64,000 nucleotides of DNA from Stenotrophomonas maltophilia (GTDB taxonomy: Bacteria > Pseudomonadota > Gammaproteobacteria > Xanthomonadales > Xanthomonadaceae), in the NCBI RefSeq assembly GCF_002799245.1, contig NZ_NEQV01000004.1:124001-188000 (forward strand). The letters run 5' to 3'. Below, one piece after another: positions 47,326 through 64,000 of the stretch; within the stretch, counting starts at the first letter, position 1; every line of letters starts with the position of its first letter. The notes under the pieces were generated by a model that worked only from the letters and a program-made list of their open reading frames with translations, did not search any database and was not told where the DNA came from. Made by a program: the position numbers and the translations under genes.

Positions 47326-49961
47326 TGGCGCCGATGTCGAAACAGAACCCGCTGCCGTTCCCCGGCGAAGAATCCCAGTCGACGCCCGCCGATACGGTGC
47401 CGGCGTCCCCCTCGACCGGTACCGGCCCGAATCCGGTACCGCCGCCCGCGCACGCGCGTCCGGCCGGACGCCGCCCGCTGTGGGCGCGCCTGCTCGGCCG
47501 CCTGGTCGAGCCGTGGCTGTCGCTGAAGATCGAACCGGAAGACCCGGGCCAGTACAACGATGGCCGCCCGGTCATGTACGTGCTGGAAGACTACGGCCTG
47601 TCCAACGCGCTGATCCTGGACAAGGCCTGCCGCCAGGCCGGCCTGCCGTCGCCGCTGGTGCCGCTGGCCGGTGACCCGACCGGCCGCAAGCGCGCTTACC
47701 TGGCGTTGTCGCGGCGCAGCTCCAGCAACTCGCTGATTCCCGAACAGCGCGGCGCCAAGACCCACTCCGATTCGCTGGCGAAGGTCCTGCAGGCCCACCG
47801 CGTGCGCGATGACCTGGACGTGCACCTGGTGCCGGTGTCGATCTTCGTCGGCCGCGCGCCGGACAAGCAGAGCGGCTGGTTCGCGGTGCTGTTCTCGGAA
47901 AACTGGGCGCTGGTCGGCCGCTTCCGCCGCCTGCTGGCGGTGCTGCTCAACGGCCGCAGCACCATCGTCCGCTTCGCCCCGCCGATCTCGCTGCGCAGCA
48001 CCGTGGACGAAGGCCTGGAGCCGGAACGCACGGTGCGCAAGCTGCAGCGCGTGCTGCGCACCCATTTCCGCCGCATCCGTGAATCGGTGATCGGCCCGGA
48101 CCTGTCGACCCGGCGCCTGCTGGTGGACCAGGTGCTGGCCGCCGAACCGGTCCGCGAAGCGATCGCCTCGCAGGCCAAACGCGACAACTCGAAGCCGGCC
48201 GATGCCTGGAAGAAGGCGCATGCCTACGCCTGGGAAATCGCTGCGGACTACTCCAGCCCGGTGGTGCGCTCGGCCAGCTTCATGCTCAGCCACGTGTGGA
48301 ACCGCATCTATGCGGGCGTGCTGGTGCACCACCTGGACAAGTTCAAGGCCGCCGCGCCGGGCCATGAAGTGGTCTACGTGCCGAGCCACCGCAGCCACAT
48401 GGACTACCTGCTGCTGTCCTACCTGTTGTACGACCGTGGCATCGTGCCGCCGCACATCGTGGCTGGCATCAACCTGAACCTGCCGGTGGTCGGCACCCTG
48501 CTGCGCAAGGGGGGGGCGTTCTTCATCCGCCGCTCGATCCGCGGCAACGCACTGTATTCGGCGGTGCTCAGTGAGTACGTCGCGCAGCTGGTGGCCGGTG
48601 GCTACTCGCTGGAGTACTTCGTCGAAGGCGGCCGCTCGCGCACCGGCCGGCTGCTGCAGCCCAAGGGCGGCATGATCTCGATGACGCTGCGTGCGTTCCT
48701 GCGCCAGCCGCGCAAGCCGGTGCTGTTCCAGCCCATCTACATCGGCTACGAGAAGCTGATGGAAGGCGGCAGCTACCTGGACGAACTGTCCGGCCGGCCG
48801 AAGGAAAAGGAATCGATCTGGTCGCTGCTGTGGGGCATCCCGAAGGTGCTCAAGCAGAACTACGGCCAGGTGGTGGTGAACTTCGGCGAGCCGATCGCGC
48901 TGAACGACGTGCTGGCCGAGAAGGCGCCGGAGTGGAAGGGCGAGGCGGTGTCCGAGGACGAGAAGCCGGCCTGGCTGTCGACCACGGTGGATACGCTGGC
49001 CGAACGCATCCAGGTGCGCATCAACGGTGCCGCCGACGTCAACCCGATCAACCTGCTGGCCCTGGCCCTGCTGTCCACGCCGAAGCACGCGATGGGCGAG
49101 GCCGACCTGATCGCGCAGATCGAGCTGTGCAAGACCCTGCTGGTCGAGATGCCGTATTCGGACCGGGTGACGGTGACCCCGCACTCGCCGGAGCGGATCA
49201 TCGCGCACGCCGAGGAAATCAACGTCCTTACCCGCATCAGGCATCCGCTGGGCGATGTGCTCAGCGTCAGTGGCGACACTGCGGTGCTGCTCAGCTACTT
49301 CCGCAACAACGTGGTGCACCTGTTCACCGCCTCGTCGTGGGTGGCCTGCTGCTTCCAGAACAACCGCCGCATGAGCCGCACCGGACTGGTCCAGCTGGGC
49401 CGCACGGTCTACCCGTTCCTGCAGGCCGAGCTGTTCCTGCCGTGGAGCGAGGACGAGTTCGCGCAGCGTATCGACCGGACCATCGACGTGTTCGTGCGCG
49501 AAGGCCTGCTGCAGAACGTCAATGATGACGACGGCGGCATCCTGGCACGCAACACCGGGCAGACCGACGAGGTGTTCCGCCTGCGTGCGATCGGCCATTC
49601 GTTGCAGCAGGCGTTCGAGCGCTACTACATCGCCATCTCGGTGCTGGTGAAGAACGGCCCCGGCGTGCTCGGCGCCGCCGAGCTGGAAAGCCTGTGCCAG
49701 CAGGCCGCGCAGCGGCTGAGCCTGCTGTACGCACCGGCGGCGCCGGAGTTCTTCGACAAGGCCCTGTTCCGCGGCTTCATCCAGAAGTTGCGCGAACTGC
49801 GCCTGGTGTGGCCGGACGAAAACAGCAAGCTGCTGTTCGACGAGCGCCTGGATGCCTGGGCCAAGGATGCCAAGTTCATCCTGGGCCGGGAGCTGCGCCA
49901 CACCATCGAGCGGGTCAGCCCGGAAGCGGCTCGCCCGGACGAGCCTGCGCCGCAGGATTGA
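47325..49961 (+). CDS. plsB: Glycerol-3-phosphate 1-O-acyltransferase
   Basis: 878-aa membrane-associated acyltransferase that makes lysophosphatidic acid, the first step of phospholipid synthesis. The catalytic HX4D motif is HRSHMD (His355, Asp360); GAFFIRRSIRGN and YFVEGGRSRTGR form glycerol-phosphate-binding motifs, and KPVLFQPIYIGYE follows. Length is similar to E. coli PlsB (807 aa) plus an N-terminal Pro-rich extension. ATG 47325 overlaps the previous stop; ATG 47334 (MSKQNPL) is an equal alternative. Confidence 0.96.
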   Translation: MAPMSKQNPLPFPGEESQSTPADTVPASPSTGTGPNPVPPPAHARPAGRRPLWARLLGRLVEPWLSLKIEPEDPGQYNDGRPVMYVLEDYGLSNALILDKACRQAGLPSPLVPLAGDPTGRKRAYLALSRRSSSNSLIPEQRGAKTHSDSLAKVLQAHRVRDDLDVHLVPVSIFVGRAPDKQSGWFAVLFSENWALVGRFRRLLAVLLNGRSTIVRFAPPISLRSTVDEGLEPERTVRKLQRVLRTHFRRIRESVIGPDLSTRRLLVDQVLAAEPVREAIASQAKRDNSKPADAWKKAHAYAWEIAADYSSPVVRSASFMLSHVWNRIYAGVLVHHLDKFKAAAPGHEVVYVPSHRSHMDYLLLSYLLYDRGIVPPHIVAGINLNLPVVGTLLRKGGAFFIRRSIRGNALYSAVLSEYVAQLVAGGYSLEYFVEGGRSRTGRLLQPKGGMISMTLRAFLRQPRKPVLFQPIYIGYEKLMEGGSYLDELSGRPKEKESIWSLLWGIPKVLKQNYGQVVVNFGEPIALNDVLAEKAPEWKGEAVSEDEKPAWLSTTVDTLAERIQVRINGAADVNPINLLALALLSTPKHAMGEADLIAQIELCKTLLVEMPYSDRVTVTPHSPERIIAHAEEINVLTRIRHPLGDVLSVSGDTAVLLSYFRNNVVHLFTASSWVACCFQNNRRMSRTGLVQLGRTVYPFLQAELFLPWSEDEFAQRIDRTIDVFVREGLLQNVNDDDGGILARNTGQTDEVFRLRAIGHSLQQAFERYYIAISVLVKNGPGVLGAAELESLCQQAAQRLSLLYAPAAPEFFDKALFRGFIQKLRELRLVWPDENSKLLFDERLDAWAKDAKFILGRELRHTIERVSPEAARPDEPAPQD

Positions 49962-49989
49962 AGGCGGCGCCGGGCCATGCACGGCCAAT

Positions 49990-50051
49990 GGCATGCCAAC
50001 CAGGGTTGGCATCTACCGAGGGCAGGATGCCAACCAAGGTTGGCACCCACC
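49990..50051. repeat. Pair of short inverted repeats
   Basis: Two palindromes of the type GCCAACCAGGGTTGGC and GCCAACCAAGGTTGGC, each followed by a YACC end, form a GTAG-family pair between convergent plsB and the YdcH gene. Confidence 0.65.
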
Positions 50052-50061
50052 GGGACCGGCT

Positions 50062-50265
50062 TTACGCCGGCTCGTCGGGAATCTGCAGGCTTTCCAGCCT
50101 GGCGATGCAGTCCTTCAGCTGAAGCTTGCGTCGCTTCAGGCGCTTGGATTCCAGTTCGTCCTCGCCATTGGCGGCCATGCGGGTGATCTGTTCATCCAGC
50201 AGGCGGTGCTCGGCGCGCAGGGCGGCGAGGTGTTCGACGATCTCGGCGGGGCTGTAGGTGTCCAC
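50062..50265 (-). CDS. YdcH family small protein (DUF465)
   Basis: 67-aa helical protein of the DUF465/YdcH family, with the signature LLDEQITRM then KRLKRRKLQLKDCIARLE. Such proteins are short, often iron- or stress-linked, and of unknown function. It is encoded within a longer frame; GTG 50265 (MDTYSPAEIVEHL) gives the normal family length and N-terminus. Confidence 0.85.
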   Translation of the reverse strand: MDTYSPAEIVEHLAALRAEHRLLDEQITRMAANGEDELESKRLKRRKLQLKDCIARLESLQIPDEPA

Positions 50266-50356
50266 AGCCTCCGAGCATACACAGCGATGATGACTGCCGG
50301 GAGAGGGGAACCCCGACCCCCGGCCGGGGCGGCTCCGAGCCGTTAGAATGGAACCC

Positions 50357-51277
50357 ATGAGTGCCGTGATTTCCCTTCCCGATCCCCCGCCGCGCGCCAC
50401 CCGCGATCCGCGCGTGGCCGAGCGCGAGCAGCACAAGCTGGCCAAGCGCCTGCGCCGCCAGGTTGGCGAGGCGATTGCCGACTTCGGCATGATCGAGGCC
50501 GGCGACAAGGTGATGGTCTGCCTGTCCGGCGGCAAGGACAGCTACACCCTGCTGGACGTGCTGCTGCAGCTGCAGAAGAAGGCGCCGGTGCCGTTCGAGC
50601 TGGTGGCGGTGAACCTGGACCAGAAGCAGCCGGGTTTTCCCGAGCACATCCTGCCGGAGTACCTGGCCGGGCTGGGCGTGCCGTACCACATCATCGAGCA
50701 GGACACCTATTCGGTGGTCAGCCGGGTCATCCCGGAGGGCAAGACCATGTGCTCGCTGTGCTCGCGCCTGCGTCGTGGCGCGCTGTACAACTACGCCGAG
50801 ACCCATGGCTTCACCAAGATCGCGCTGGGCCACCACCGCGACGACATGGTGGCCACGTTCTTCATGAACCTGTTCCACCACGCCAAGCTGTCGGGCATGC
50901 CGCCGAAGCTGCGCAGCGATGACGGCAGGCACGTGGTGATCCGGCCACTGGCCTACGTGCGCGAGAACGACATCGTCGAGTACGCGCAGGCACGCCAGTT
51001 CCCGATCATTCCCTGCAACCTGTGCGGCAGCCAGGAGAACCTGCAGCGCCGCCAGGTCGGCCTGATGCTCAAGCAGTGGGAAAAGGACCACCCGGGGCGC
51101 ATCGAGCAGATCGCGCGCGCCATGGGTGAAGTCCGGCCCTCGCAGCTGGCCGACACCACCCTGTTCGACTTCATGGCGCTGGGCCGTCGCGACGACGCGC
51201 CGCTGCCTGACGCCCATGCCTGGCTGGCCGGTTCCCCGGCCGACGCCGATGCAGATCCCGAGACGCCCACCGTTTAA
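50357..51277 (+). CDS. ttcA: tRNA 2-thiocytidine(32) synthetase
   Basis: 306-aa PP-loop ATPase with an iron-sulfur cluster that thiolates cytidine 32 of tRNA. The ATP motif [12 protein letters not shown], the two cluster motifs CSLCSR and CNLCGS, and [15 protein letters not shown] are all present. Starts at 50348 and 50357 are both in frame; 50357 (MSAVISLP) is preferred. Confidence 0.97.
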   Translation: MSAVISLPDPPPRATRDPRVAEREQHKLAKRLRRQVGEAIADFGMIEAGDKVMVCLSGGKDSYTLLDVLLQLQKKAPVPFELVAVNLDQKQPGFPEHILPEYLAGLGVPYHIIEQDTYSVVSRVIPEGKTMCSLCSRLRRGALYNYAETHGFTKIALGHHRDDMVATFFMNLFHHAKLSGMPPKLRSDDGRHVVIRPLAYVRENDIVEYAQARQFPIIPCNLCGSQENLQRRQVGLMLKQWEKDHPGRIEQIARAMGEVRPSQLADTTLFDFMALGRRDDAPLPDAHAWLAGSPADADADPETPTV

Positions 51278-51313
51278 GGTCGGTCGCCCTTCCCCTTTGC
51301 CATCCGGAATTCC

Positions 51314-52219
51314 ATGTTCTTTCGCAACCTGACGTTCTTCCGTTTCCCGACCACCACCGATTTTTCCGAAGTCGACACCCTGCTGCCGCACGCCCTGCTG
51401 AAGCCGGTCGGCGCGCTGGAAATGAACTCGCGCGGCTTCATCTCGCCGTTCGGCCGCGAGGAGAAGGAACTGCTGTCCCACCGTATCGCCGAGCACCTGT
51501 GGCTGACCGTGGGTGGCGAGGACAAGATCCTGCCGGCGGCGGTGGTCAACGACCTGCTTGAGCGCAAGCTGGAGGAGATCGAGGAGAAGGAAGGCCGCCG
51601 CCCGGGTGGCCGCGAGCGCAAGCGCATGAAGGACGACCTGCTGCATGAACTGCTGCCGCGCGCCTTCGTGAAGTCCTCGCGCAACGACGCCTTCATCGAC
51701 CTGCAGCACGGCTACGTGGCGGTGGATACCTCCAGCCGCAAGACCGGCGAGTACTTCATGTCCGACATCCGCGGGCTGCTCGGCAGCTTCCCGGCGATGC
51801 CGCTGAACGCCGAAGTCGCGCCGCGCTCGATCCTGACCGGCTGGATCGCCGGCGAGCCGCTGCCGACCGGGCTGAGCCTGGGCGAAGAGTGCGAGATGAA
51901 GGATCCGGTGGAAGGCGGTGCGGTGGTCAAGTGCCAGCACCAGGAACTGCGCTGCGACGAGATCGACAAGCACCTGGACGCCGGCAAGCAGGTGACCAAG
52001 CTGGCGCTGATCTTCGAGGACAACCTGTCCTTCGTGATCGGCGACGACCTGATCGTGCGCAAGCTGAAGTTCCTCGACGGTGCCCTGGACCAGCTGGAGC
52101 ATGCCGACGAAGACGGCCGCCGTGCCGAATTCGATGCCCGCTTCGCCCTGCAGAGCGCCGAGATCCGCCGCCTGTTCCTGTTGCTGGAAGAAGCCTTCAA
52201 GCTCAGCAAGGCTGACTGA
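51314..52219 (+). CDS. rdgC: Recombination-associated protein RdgC
   Basis: 301-aa ring-forming DNA-binding protein that modulates RecA. N-terminus MFFRNLTFFRFP, then RGFISPFGR and a helical clamp region (EEIEEKEGRRPGGRERKRMK). Length equals the E. coli family standard (303 aa). Cytosolic, transcribed after ttcA with 36 nt between. Confidence 0.97.
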   Translation: MFFRNLTFFRFPTTTDFSEVDTLLPHALLKPVGALEMNSRGFISPFGREEKELLSHRIAEHLWLTVGGEDKILPAAVVNDLLERKLEEIEEKEGRRPGGRERKRMKDDLLHELLPRAFVKSSRNDAFIDLQHGYVAVDTSSRKTGEYFMSDIRGLLGSFPAMPLNAEVAPRSILTGWIAGEPLPTGLSLGEECEMKDPVEGGAVVKCQHQELRCDEIDKHLDAGKQVTKLALIFEDNLSFVIGDDLIVRKLKFLDGALDQLEHADEDGRRAEFDARFALQSAEIRRLFLLLEEAFKLSKAD

Positions 52220-52278
52220 ACAGGCACACCGTGGGCCGCCGGTCATCCAGCGGCCCGAAGCGGCGCTATGCTTGCTGC

Positions 52279-53058
52279 ATGAGCCGCCTGCTGCGCCGCC
52301 TGATCTCGCCGACCCCGCCCGCCACCGTGCAGCGCGACACCGTTCGCCTGCGCCTGGAGGATGCCGAGATCGAGGTACTGCGTGTGCGCGATCCGCGTGC
52401 ACGCCGGATCAAGTTGAGCGTGGACGAGCGTGGTGCACGCTTGACCCTGCCGCTGCGGGCCAGCCTGGTGATGGGCGAGCGGTTCCTGGAACAGCACCGC
52501 GACTGGTTGGCGCTGCAGCTGCGCCAGTACCAGGGCCAGGGCCTGCCGGCCCCGCTGCAGCCCGGCGAAGACGGCGTGCTGCCACTGCGCGGCGAACTGT
52601 TGCCGCTGCGCTGGCAGCAAGGCCGCTACGCGCGGCTGGAGATCGACGAACACGGGGCCTGCGTGCAGTGGCCGACCCGGGGCGGCGATGCCACCCTGCG
52701 CCGCCTGCTGCGCGAGTTCTACGAAGCCCAGACCCGCGCCGATGTCGGCCGCTGGCTGCCGAAGTACCTGCCCACGCTGCCACGCGCACCCAGCCGCCTG
52801 CGGCTGAAGGTGATGTCCTCGCAGTGGGGTTCGCTGGCCCCCGATGGCAGCATGGCACTGGACCTGGCACTGGTGCTGGGCCGCTCCGAAGCGTTCGAGT
52901 ACGTGCTGGTGCACGAGCTCTGCCATCTGATCCAGCCGAATCACTCGCCCGCGTTCTGGCATGAAGTGGAACAACGCTTCCCCGCCTGGCGCGAACAGCG
53001 CGACTACTTCCAACTGGAAGGGCGCAGGCTGAAGGCGATGCTGCACCAGCTCCTGTAG
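52279..53058 (+). CDS. YgjP-type metallopeptidase-domain protein
   Basis: 259 aa with a C-terminal YgjP-like domain. The HELCHL zinc motif at about residue 215 is preceded by MSSQWGSLAPDGSMALDLAL and followed by HSPAFWHEVEQRFP. The N-terminal domain has RIKLSVDERGARLTLP. E. coli YgjP homologues have been reported as UTP pyrophosphatases; the xanthomonad protein's substrate is untested. ATG 52279 (MSRLLRRLI) is chosen. The TAG stop codon is part of the GTAG head of the first SMAG repeat. Confidence 0.88.
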   Translation: MSRLLRRLISPTPPATVQRDTVRLRLEDAEIEVLRVRDPRARRIKLSVDERGARLTLPLRASLVMGERFLEQHRDWLALQLRQYQGQGLPAPLQPGEDGVLPLRGELLPLRWQQGRYARLEIDEHGACVQWPTRGGDATLRRLLREFYEAQTRADVGRWLPKYLPTLPRAPSRLRLKVMSSQWGSLAPDGSMALDLALVLGRSEAFEYVLVHELCHLIQPNHSPAFWHEVEQRFPAWREQRDYFQLEGRRLKAMLHQLL

Positions 53059-53565
53059 AGCCGAGCCCATGCTCGGCTGCCGCGCACAGTGCGGATATCG
53101 AGCCACCGCGACCAGGAGCAGCCGAGCATGGCTCGGCTCTACTGAAGCGCGCACTCCGTGGTGGGCCCATGTGGCCGGTCCGTTGTAGAGCCGAGCCCAT
53201 GCTCGGCTGCCGCGCACAGCGCGGATATCGAGCCACCGCGACCAGGAGCAGCCGAGCATGGCTCGGCTCTACTGAAGCGCGTACTCCGTGGTGGGCCCAT
53301 GTGGCCGGTCCGTTGTAGAGCCGAGCCCATGCTCGGCTGCCGCGCACAGTGCGGATATCGAGCCACCGCGACCAGGAGCAGCCGAGCATGGCTCGGCTCT
53401 ACTGAAGCGCGCACTCCGTGGTGGGCCGATGTGGCCGGGCCGTTGTAGAGCCGAGCCCATGCTCGGCTGCCGCGCACAGTGCGGATATCGAGCCACCGCG
53501 ACCAGGAGCAGCCGAGCATGGCTCGGCTCTACTGAAGCGCGCACTCCGTGGTGGGCCCACCACGA
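53055..53565. repeat. Tandem array of a 130-bp SMAG unit, four copies
   Basis: Units headed GTAGAGCCGAGCCC start at 53055, 53185, 53315 and 53445. Each holds a facing pair of SMAG palindromes (closing GCTCGGCTCTAC) and a spacer with CACTCCGTGGTGGGCC. The copies are nearly identical (single changes such as CACAGT/CACAGC). The first copy provides the stop codon of the upstream gene. Confidence 0.9.
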
Positions 53566-53590
53566 GGGGCTCGGTCGTTGGCCGAAACCC

Positions 53591-54457
53591 TCAACCCGCC
53601 CGCAACGCCGCCGCCGCCGCCCAGCGTGCCGCCACCCGCGGCGCCGTGATGCACACCGCCTGGTCGGTCACCGTTGTCACCGCGCGCTCCAGCAGCTGGA
53701 TATCGGCCTCGTGCTGGCGTGCCACATGCGGGTCCTCGAAGAAGATCGCGCGCTGGCAGCGCCCCTCCAGCACCTGGTCGGCAATCTGTGCATCACCGCC
53801 CATCGGGCCGCTCTGGTAACGCGTCACCCACGGTGTATCGCTGGGCCAGCCACGGCTCCAGGCCAGCTCGTTCAAGCGTTGGCCGGTGGTGCCGGTAGCA
53901 ACGCGTTGGCCAAACCGTGCCAATACGTCGAAGTGCTCATCGGCAAAGGCCAGCATCGCCGGCTTCATCGCATCATGCGCGATCAGCGCCAGCGTCTGTT
54001 CCTGGAAGGCATGCAGGTCGTCGGCACCGGTATCGGCAGCCAGTCCGGCGTGGATGCGCTCGACCTCGACCCAGTCACGCGCGGTGGCCACGGTTGAAAT
54101 GAACGGCTTGCCGTGGATCACGCACTGCCGCTTGAGCGCGGTTGCCTCCGGAAACACCGAGGAAGGATCGACCGGGTCGATCAGGTAGATCGCACCGTCC
54201 AGTGTCCGCTCCGACCCCATGCCGACCACTTCGGCCACCAGCTTCATCAGGCCACCCTCGCGCCCGTAGGGATACCGGTGCAGGCCGCCGTAGCCGGCCA
54301 GGAATCCCTGCCGTTCGATCGCATCGTGGGTGCGCCCGACCGCATGCAGCGACACCCCCAGTTCACGCAGGCCCGCCTCGCTGGCACGCAGCCAACGGAA
54401 CAGCGCGGCACGCGCATCGTGGTGATGGAGACGGTTGGCGGCCAGGCCGATACGCAT
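53591..54457 (-). CDS. Two-domain methylglyoxal synthase-like protein
   Basis: 288 aa made of two MGS-like domains. The C-terminal domain (about 153-285) keeps the catalytic set of MgsA: His161, Asp162 and Lys165 (AHDAMK), ATGTTG at 187-192, SGPMGGD with Asp222, and His249/Asp252 (HEAD). It should convert dihydroxyacetone phosphate to methylglyoxal. The N-terminal domain (1-135) aligns in outline but has Asn-Arg for His-Asp and lacks the SGPMGGD motif (GREGGL instead), so it looks inactive and possibly regulatory. E. coli MgsA is a single 152-aa domain. Stand-alone gene next to the SMAG array. Confidence 0.85.
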   Translation of the reverse strand: MRIGLAANRLHHHDARAALFRWLRASEAGLRELGVSLHAVGRTHDAIERQGFLAGYGGLHRYPYGREGGLMKLVAEVVGMGSERTLDGAIYLIDPVDPSSVFPEATALKRQCVIHGKPFISTVATARDWVEVERIHAGLAADTGADDLHAFQEQTLALIAHDAMKPAMLAFADEHFDVLARFGQRVATGTTGQRLNELAWSRGWPSDTPWVTRYQSGPMGGDAQIADQVLEGRCQRAIFFEDPHVARQHEADIQLLERAVTTVTDQAVCITAPRVAARWAAAAALRAG

Positions 54458-54624
54458 CGAGCGCTCCAGTGGAACGGGTAGAAGCGGCAGTGTATGTCGG
54501 CATTCGCCGATGCGGATGTTTTTTCAATTTTTTTCGTTGTCGCAGAAGCCTGCCTCGCTAGCGTGACTGGCAGCGGTACCGCTGCGCGGCCGTGGTTCCT
54601 GCCCGCGAAATGAGGACGTCTACT

Positions 54625-62990
<8,366 letters not shown>

Positions 62991-63349
62991 CTCTACCTCG
63001 ATGCGTATAGGGTTGGCGGCGACACTCGTCCCCGCTCTGTAGAGCACGCCCTGTACGTCATGGTGGAGTGTGCCGCGCATGGCGCGGCCCTTCGGGAAGC
63101 CGCCTGGCGCACGCCCTTTCGGCGTTGCCCACCTTGCGCAGGCACTCGCCTGCGCGGCGGCGCGCGCCTTGCCTGGCCGCACGCCAAGTGTCTTCACATC
63201 CACCCTGACGCACACGCCGTGCTCTTCCTGGAGCGCATCGTGAGGCCACCGGATGCCTCGACTAGATCACAGGTTGCTGCAGCGCCGCAATACACGGTTG
63301 CAGGTGCAACAGAACGCGCCGGCAACCCCGTGCCGGCGCGGGGTCAGGC
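62991..63349. other. Upstream region of gltB
   Basis: 359 nt without a supported gene. An open frame antisense and upstream of gltB is rich in Arg/Ala and not protein-like. It must hold the gltB promoter; AT-richer sequence near 63260-63300 is the likely place, but no confident -10/-35 pair was picked. A terminator for the I78 gene lies at 63315-63340. Confidence 0.5.
63315..63340 (-). terminator. Stem-loop after the I78 inhibitor gene
   Basis: Perfect 10-nt arms CGCGCCGGCA / TGCCGGCGCG with a 6-nt loop, 10 nt after the stop on the minus strand. Confidence 0.6.
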
Positions 63350-63742
63350 TTAGCCGCAGCGCACGCCGCTGACCAGGCCCTTGTCGTCCACTTCGATGTT
63401 CAGGCGGTCGCCCAGGAACTCCATCGTGGCCACGTCATTGGGCTTCATGACGCGCAGCTGGTGGGCACCGGCATCTTCCTGCGCCTGCTTGCCCAGCGCG
63501 TCGGCATAGGCCTGGCCGACCAGGCTCTGCACCTGGCTGGCGTCGCAGGCACCGACCGGCGGTGCCTCGGTGGCCTTGCCAGCCTCATCGGCCGGTGCCT
63601 TTGCAGCCTCGGCGGCCTGCTGTGCATGGGCCGTGGCCGAATCCTGCTCATCCAGCGCCGGTGCCTGGCAGGCGGTCAGCGCCAGCACGGCCGGCAGCAG
63701 CAGGGCGGAGAGCGAACGGGCGCGAATCGGGAACGACATCAT
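63350..63742 (-). CDS. I78-family peptidase inhibitor lipoprotein
   Basis: 130 aa. Lipobox ALTAC near residue 25, an Ala/Glu-rich linker, then an I78 inhibitor domain. The domain opens with CDASQVQSLVGQ and ends FLGDRLNIEVDDKGLVSGVRCG, with the paired cysteines that close the reactive loop. I78 proteins inhibit serine proteases such as elastase. In a secretor of trypsin- and subtilisin-like proteases it may protect the cell envelope (inference). Start could be either Met of MMSFPIR. Confidence 0.85.
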   Translation of the reverse strand: MMSFPIRARSLSALLLPAVLALTACQAPALDEQDSATAHAQQAAEAAKAPADEAGKATEAPPVGACDASQVQSLVGQAYADALGKQAQEDAGAHQLRVMKPNDVATMEFLGDRLNIEVDDKGLVSGVRCG

Positions 63743-63850
63743 GACTCCGGAAGGGATTGTGAAAACCCGAGCATAGCGGCGAACCGATCCTCACGTGTTT
63801 GTCTTGTGTTATCGACAGGTTCGCGGCATCGCGACAGCGACACTGCGGGC

Positions 63851-64000
63851 ATGCCAACCCCCTCTACCCCCGAACGACAGGCCGCGCGTGCCGCGGGCCT
63901 GCGCTATGTCGATGACACCCAGCCGGGCATCAGCCGGCGCCGCGCCGGCAAGGGTTTCAGTTACCGCGATGCCGATGGCCATGCGGTCCGCGATGCCGCC
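63851..64000 (+). CDS. DNA topoisomerase IB, N-terminal fragment (runs off the window)
   Basis: First 50 codons of a poxvirus-type topoisomerase IB. The phrase AAGLRYVDDTQPGISRRRAG followed by KGFSYRDADG is the typical N-terminus of bacterial TopIB. The catalytic tyrosine domain lies beyond position 64000. Start ATG 63851, divergent from the I78 gene. Confidence 0.85.
   Translation, partial: MPTPSTPERQAARAAGLRYVDDTQPGISRRRAGKGFSYRDADGHAVRDAA

Noticed and set aside
47127..50012. Minus-strand open frame of 961 codons opposite plsB
   Set aside because: Complete shadow of plsB with no recognisable motif.
53139..53544. Open frames across the 130-bp SMAG array on both strands
   Set aside because: Product of tandem repeats, identical from copy to copy, no coding signal.

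Overview
The window is high-GC, densely coded gammaproteobacterial chromosome. It is almost certainly Stenotrophomonas (S. maltophilia complex, Xanthomonadaceae). The reasons are the many GTAG-headed palindromes of the SMAG type (GTAGAGCCGAGC / GCTCGGCTCTAC), three TonB-dependent receptors of xanthomonad style, and xanthomonad-typical proteins (DUF4785 protein, OpgD, RdgC, I78 inhibitor). No rRNA, tRNA or CRISPR array was seen.

Layout. (1) 66-3551: a sulfide/persulfide detoxification operon on the minus strand (persulfide dioxygenase, two YeeE/YedE halves, DUF442 phosphatase/rhodanese-like protein, TSUP exporter). The divergent BigR-type regulator carries two cysteines spaced exactly as in BigR. 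(2) 3552-6380: a lower-GC foreign segment. It holds two GIY-YIG-type genes, a well-formed integron-type attC site (6073-6129) with no integrase in view, and a small dispersed palindrome. It ends inside a radical SAM gene that has lost its 5' part, which marks a genomic-island boundary. (3) 7292-25014: core metabolism, namely 2OG oxygenase, fbp, aromatic aminotransferase, a PqqU-like receptor, a second large receptor, adhP behind a perfect FNR/Anr box, eda, a cysteine dioxygenase-like protein, a LacI regulator, the phhA/Lrp divergent pair and a patatin lipoprotein. (4) 25192-36000: AIM24 protein, third TonB receptor, class A acid phosphatase, a secreted hydrolase plus DUF4785 pair, ABC ATPase, desaturase plus EF-hand protein, mutM and opgD. 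(5) 37210-46055: tdk, two Sel1-like paralogues, rep, GNAT, yceH, e(P4) phosphatase plus pyrF, and a trypsin-like protease. (6) 46056-64000: a candidate small RNA, lipoprotein plus plsB, YdcH, ttcA, rdgC, a YgjP-type metallopeptidase, a two-domain methylglyoxal synthase, a BvgS-like hybrid kinase, gltD/gltB, an I78 inhibitor and the start of a topoisomerase IB gene.

Most noteworthy. (a) The attC-associated GIY-YIG cassette has an in-frame stop, and the reading frame beyond it encodes a HEPN-like RNxxxH segment. (b) Two copies of a roughly 100-nt foldback element (37426-37523 and 41787-41890) share a 52-nt core whose stems show compensatory base changes. I cannot name this family. (c) A promoter-to-terminator small-RNA candidate lies at about 46131-46227. 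(d) Tandem SMAG arrays include one that has copied the 3' tail of the adjacent aminotransferase gene. (e) A methylglyoxal synthase-like protein has an inactive-looking N-terminal duplicate domain.
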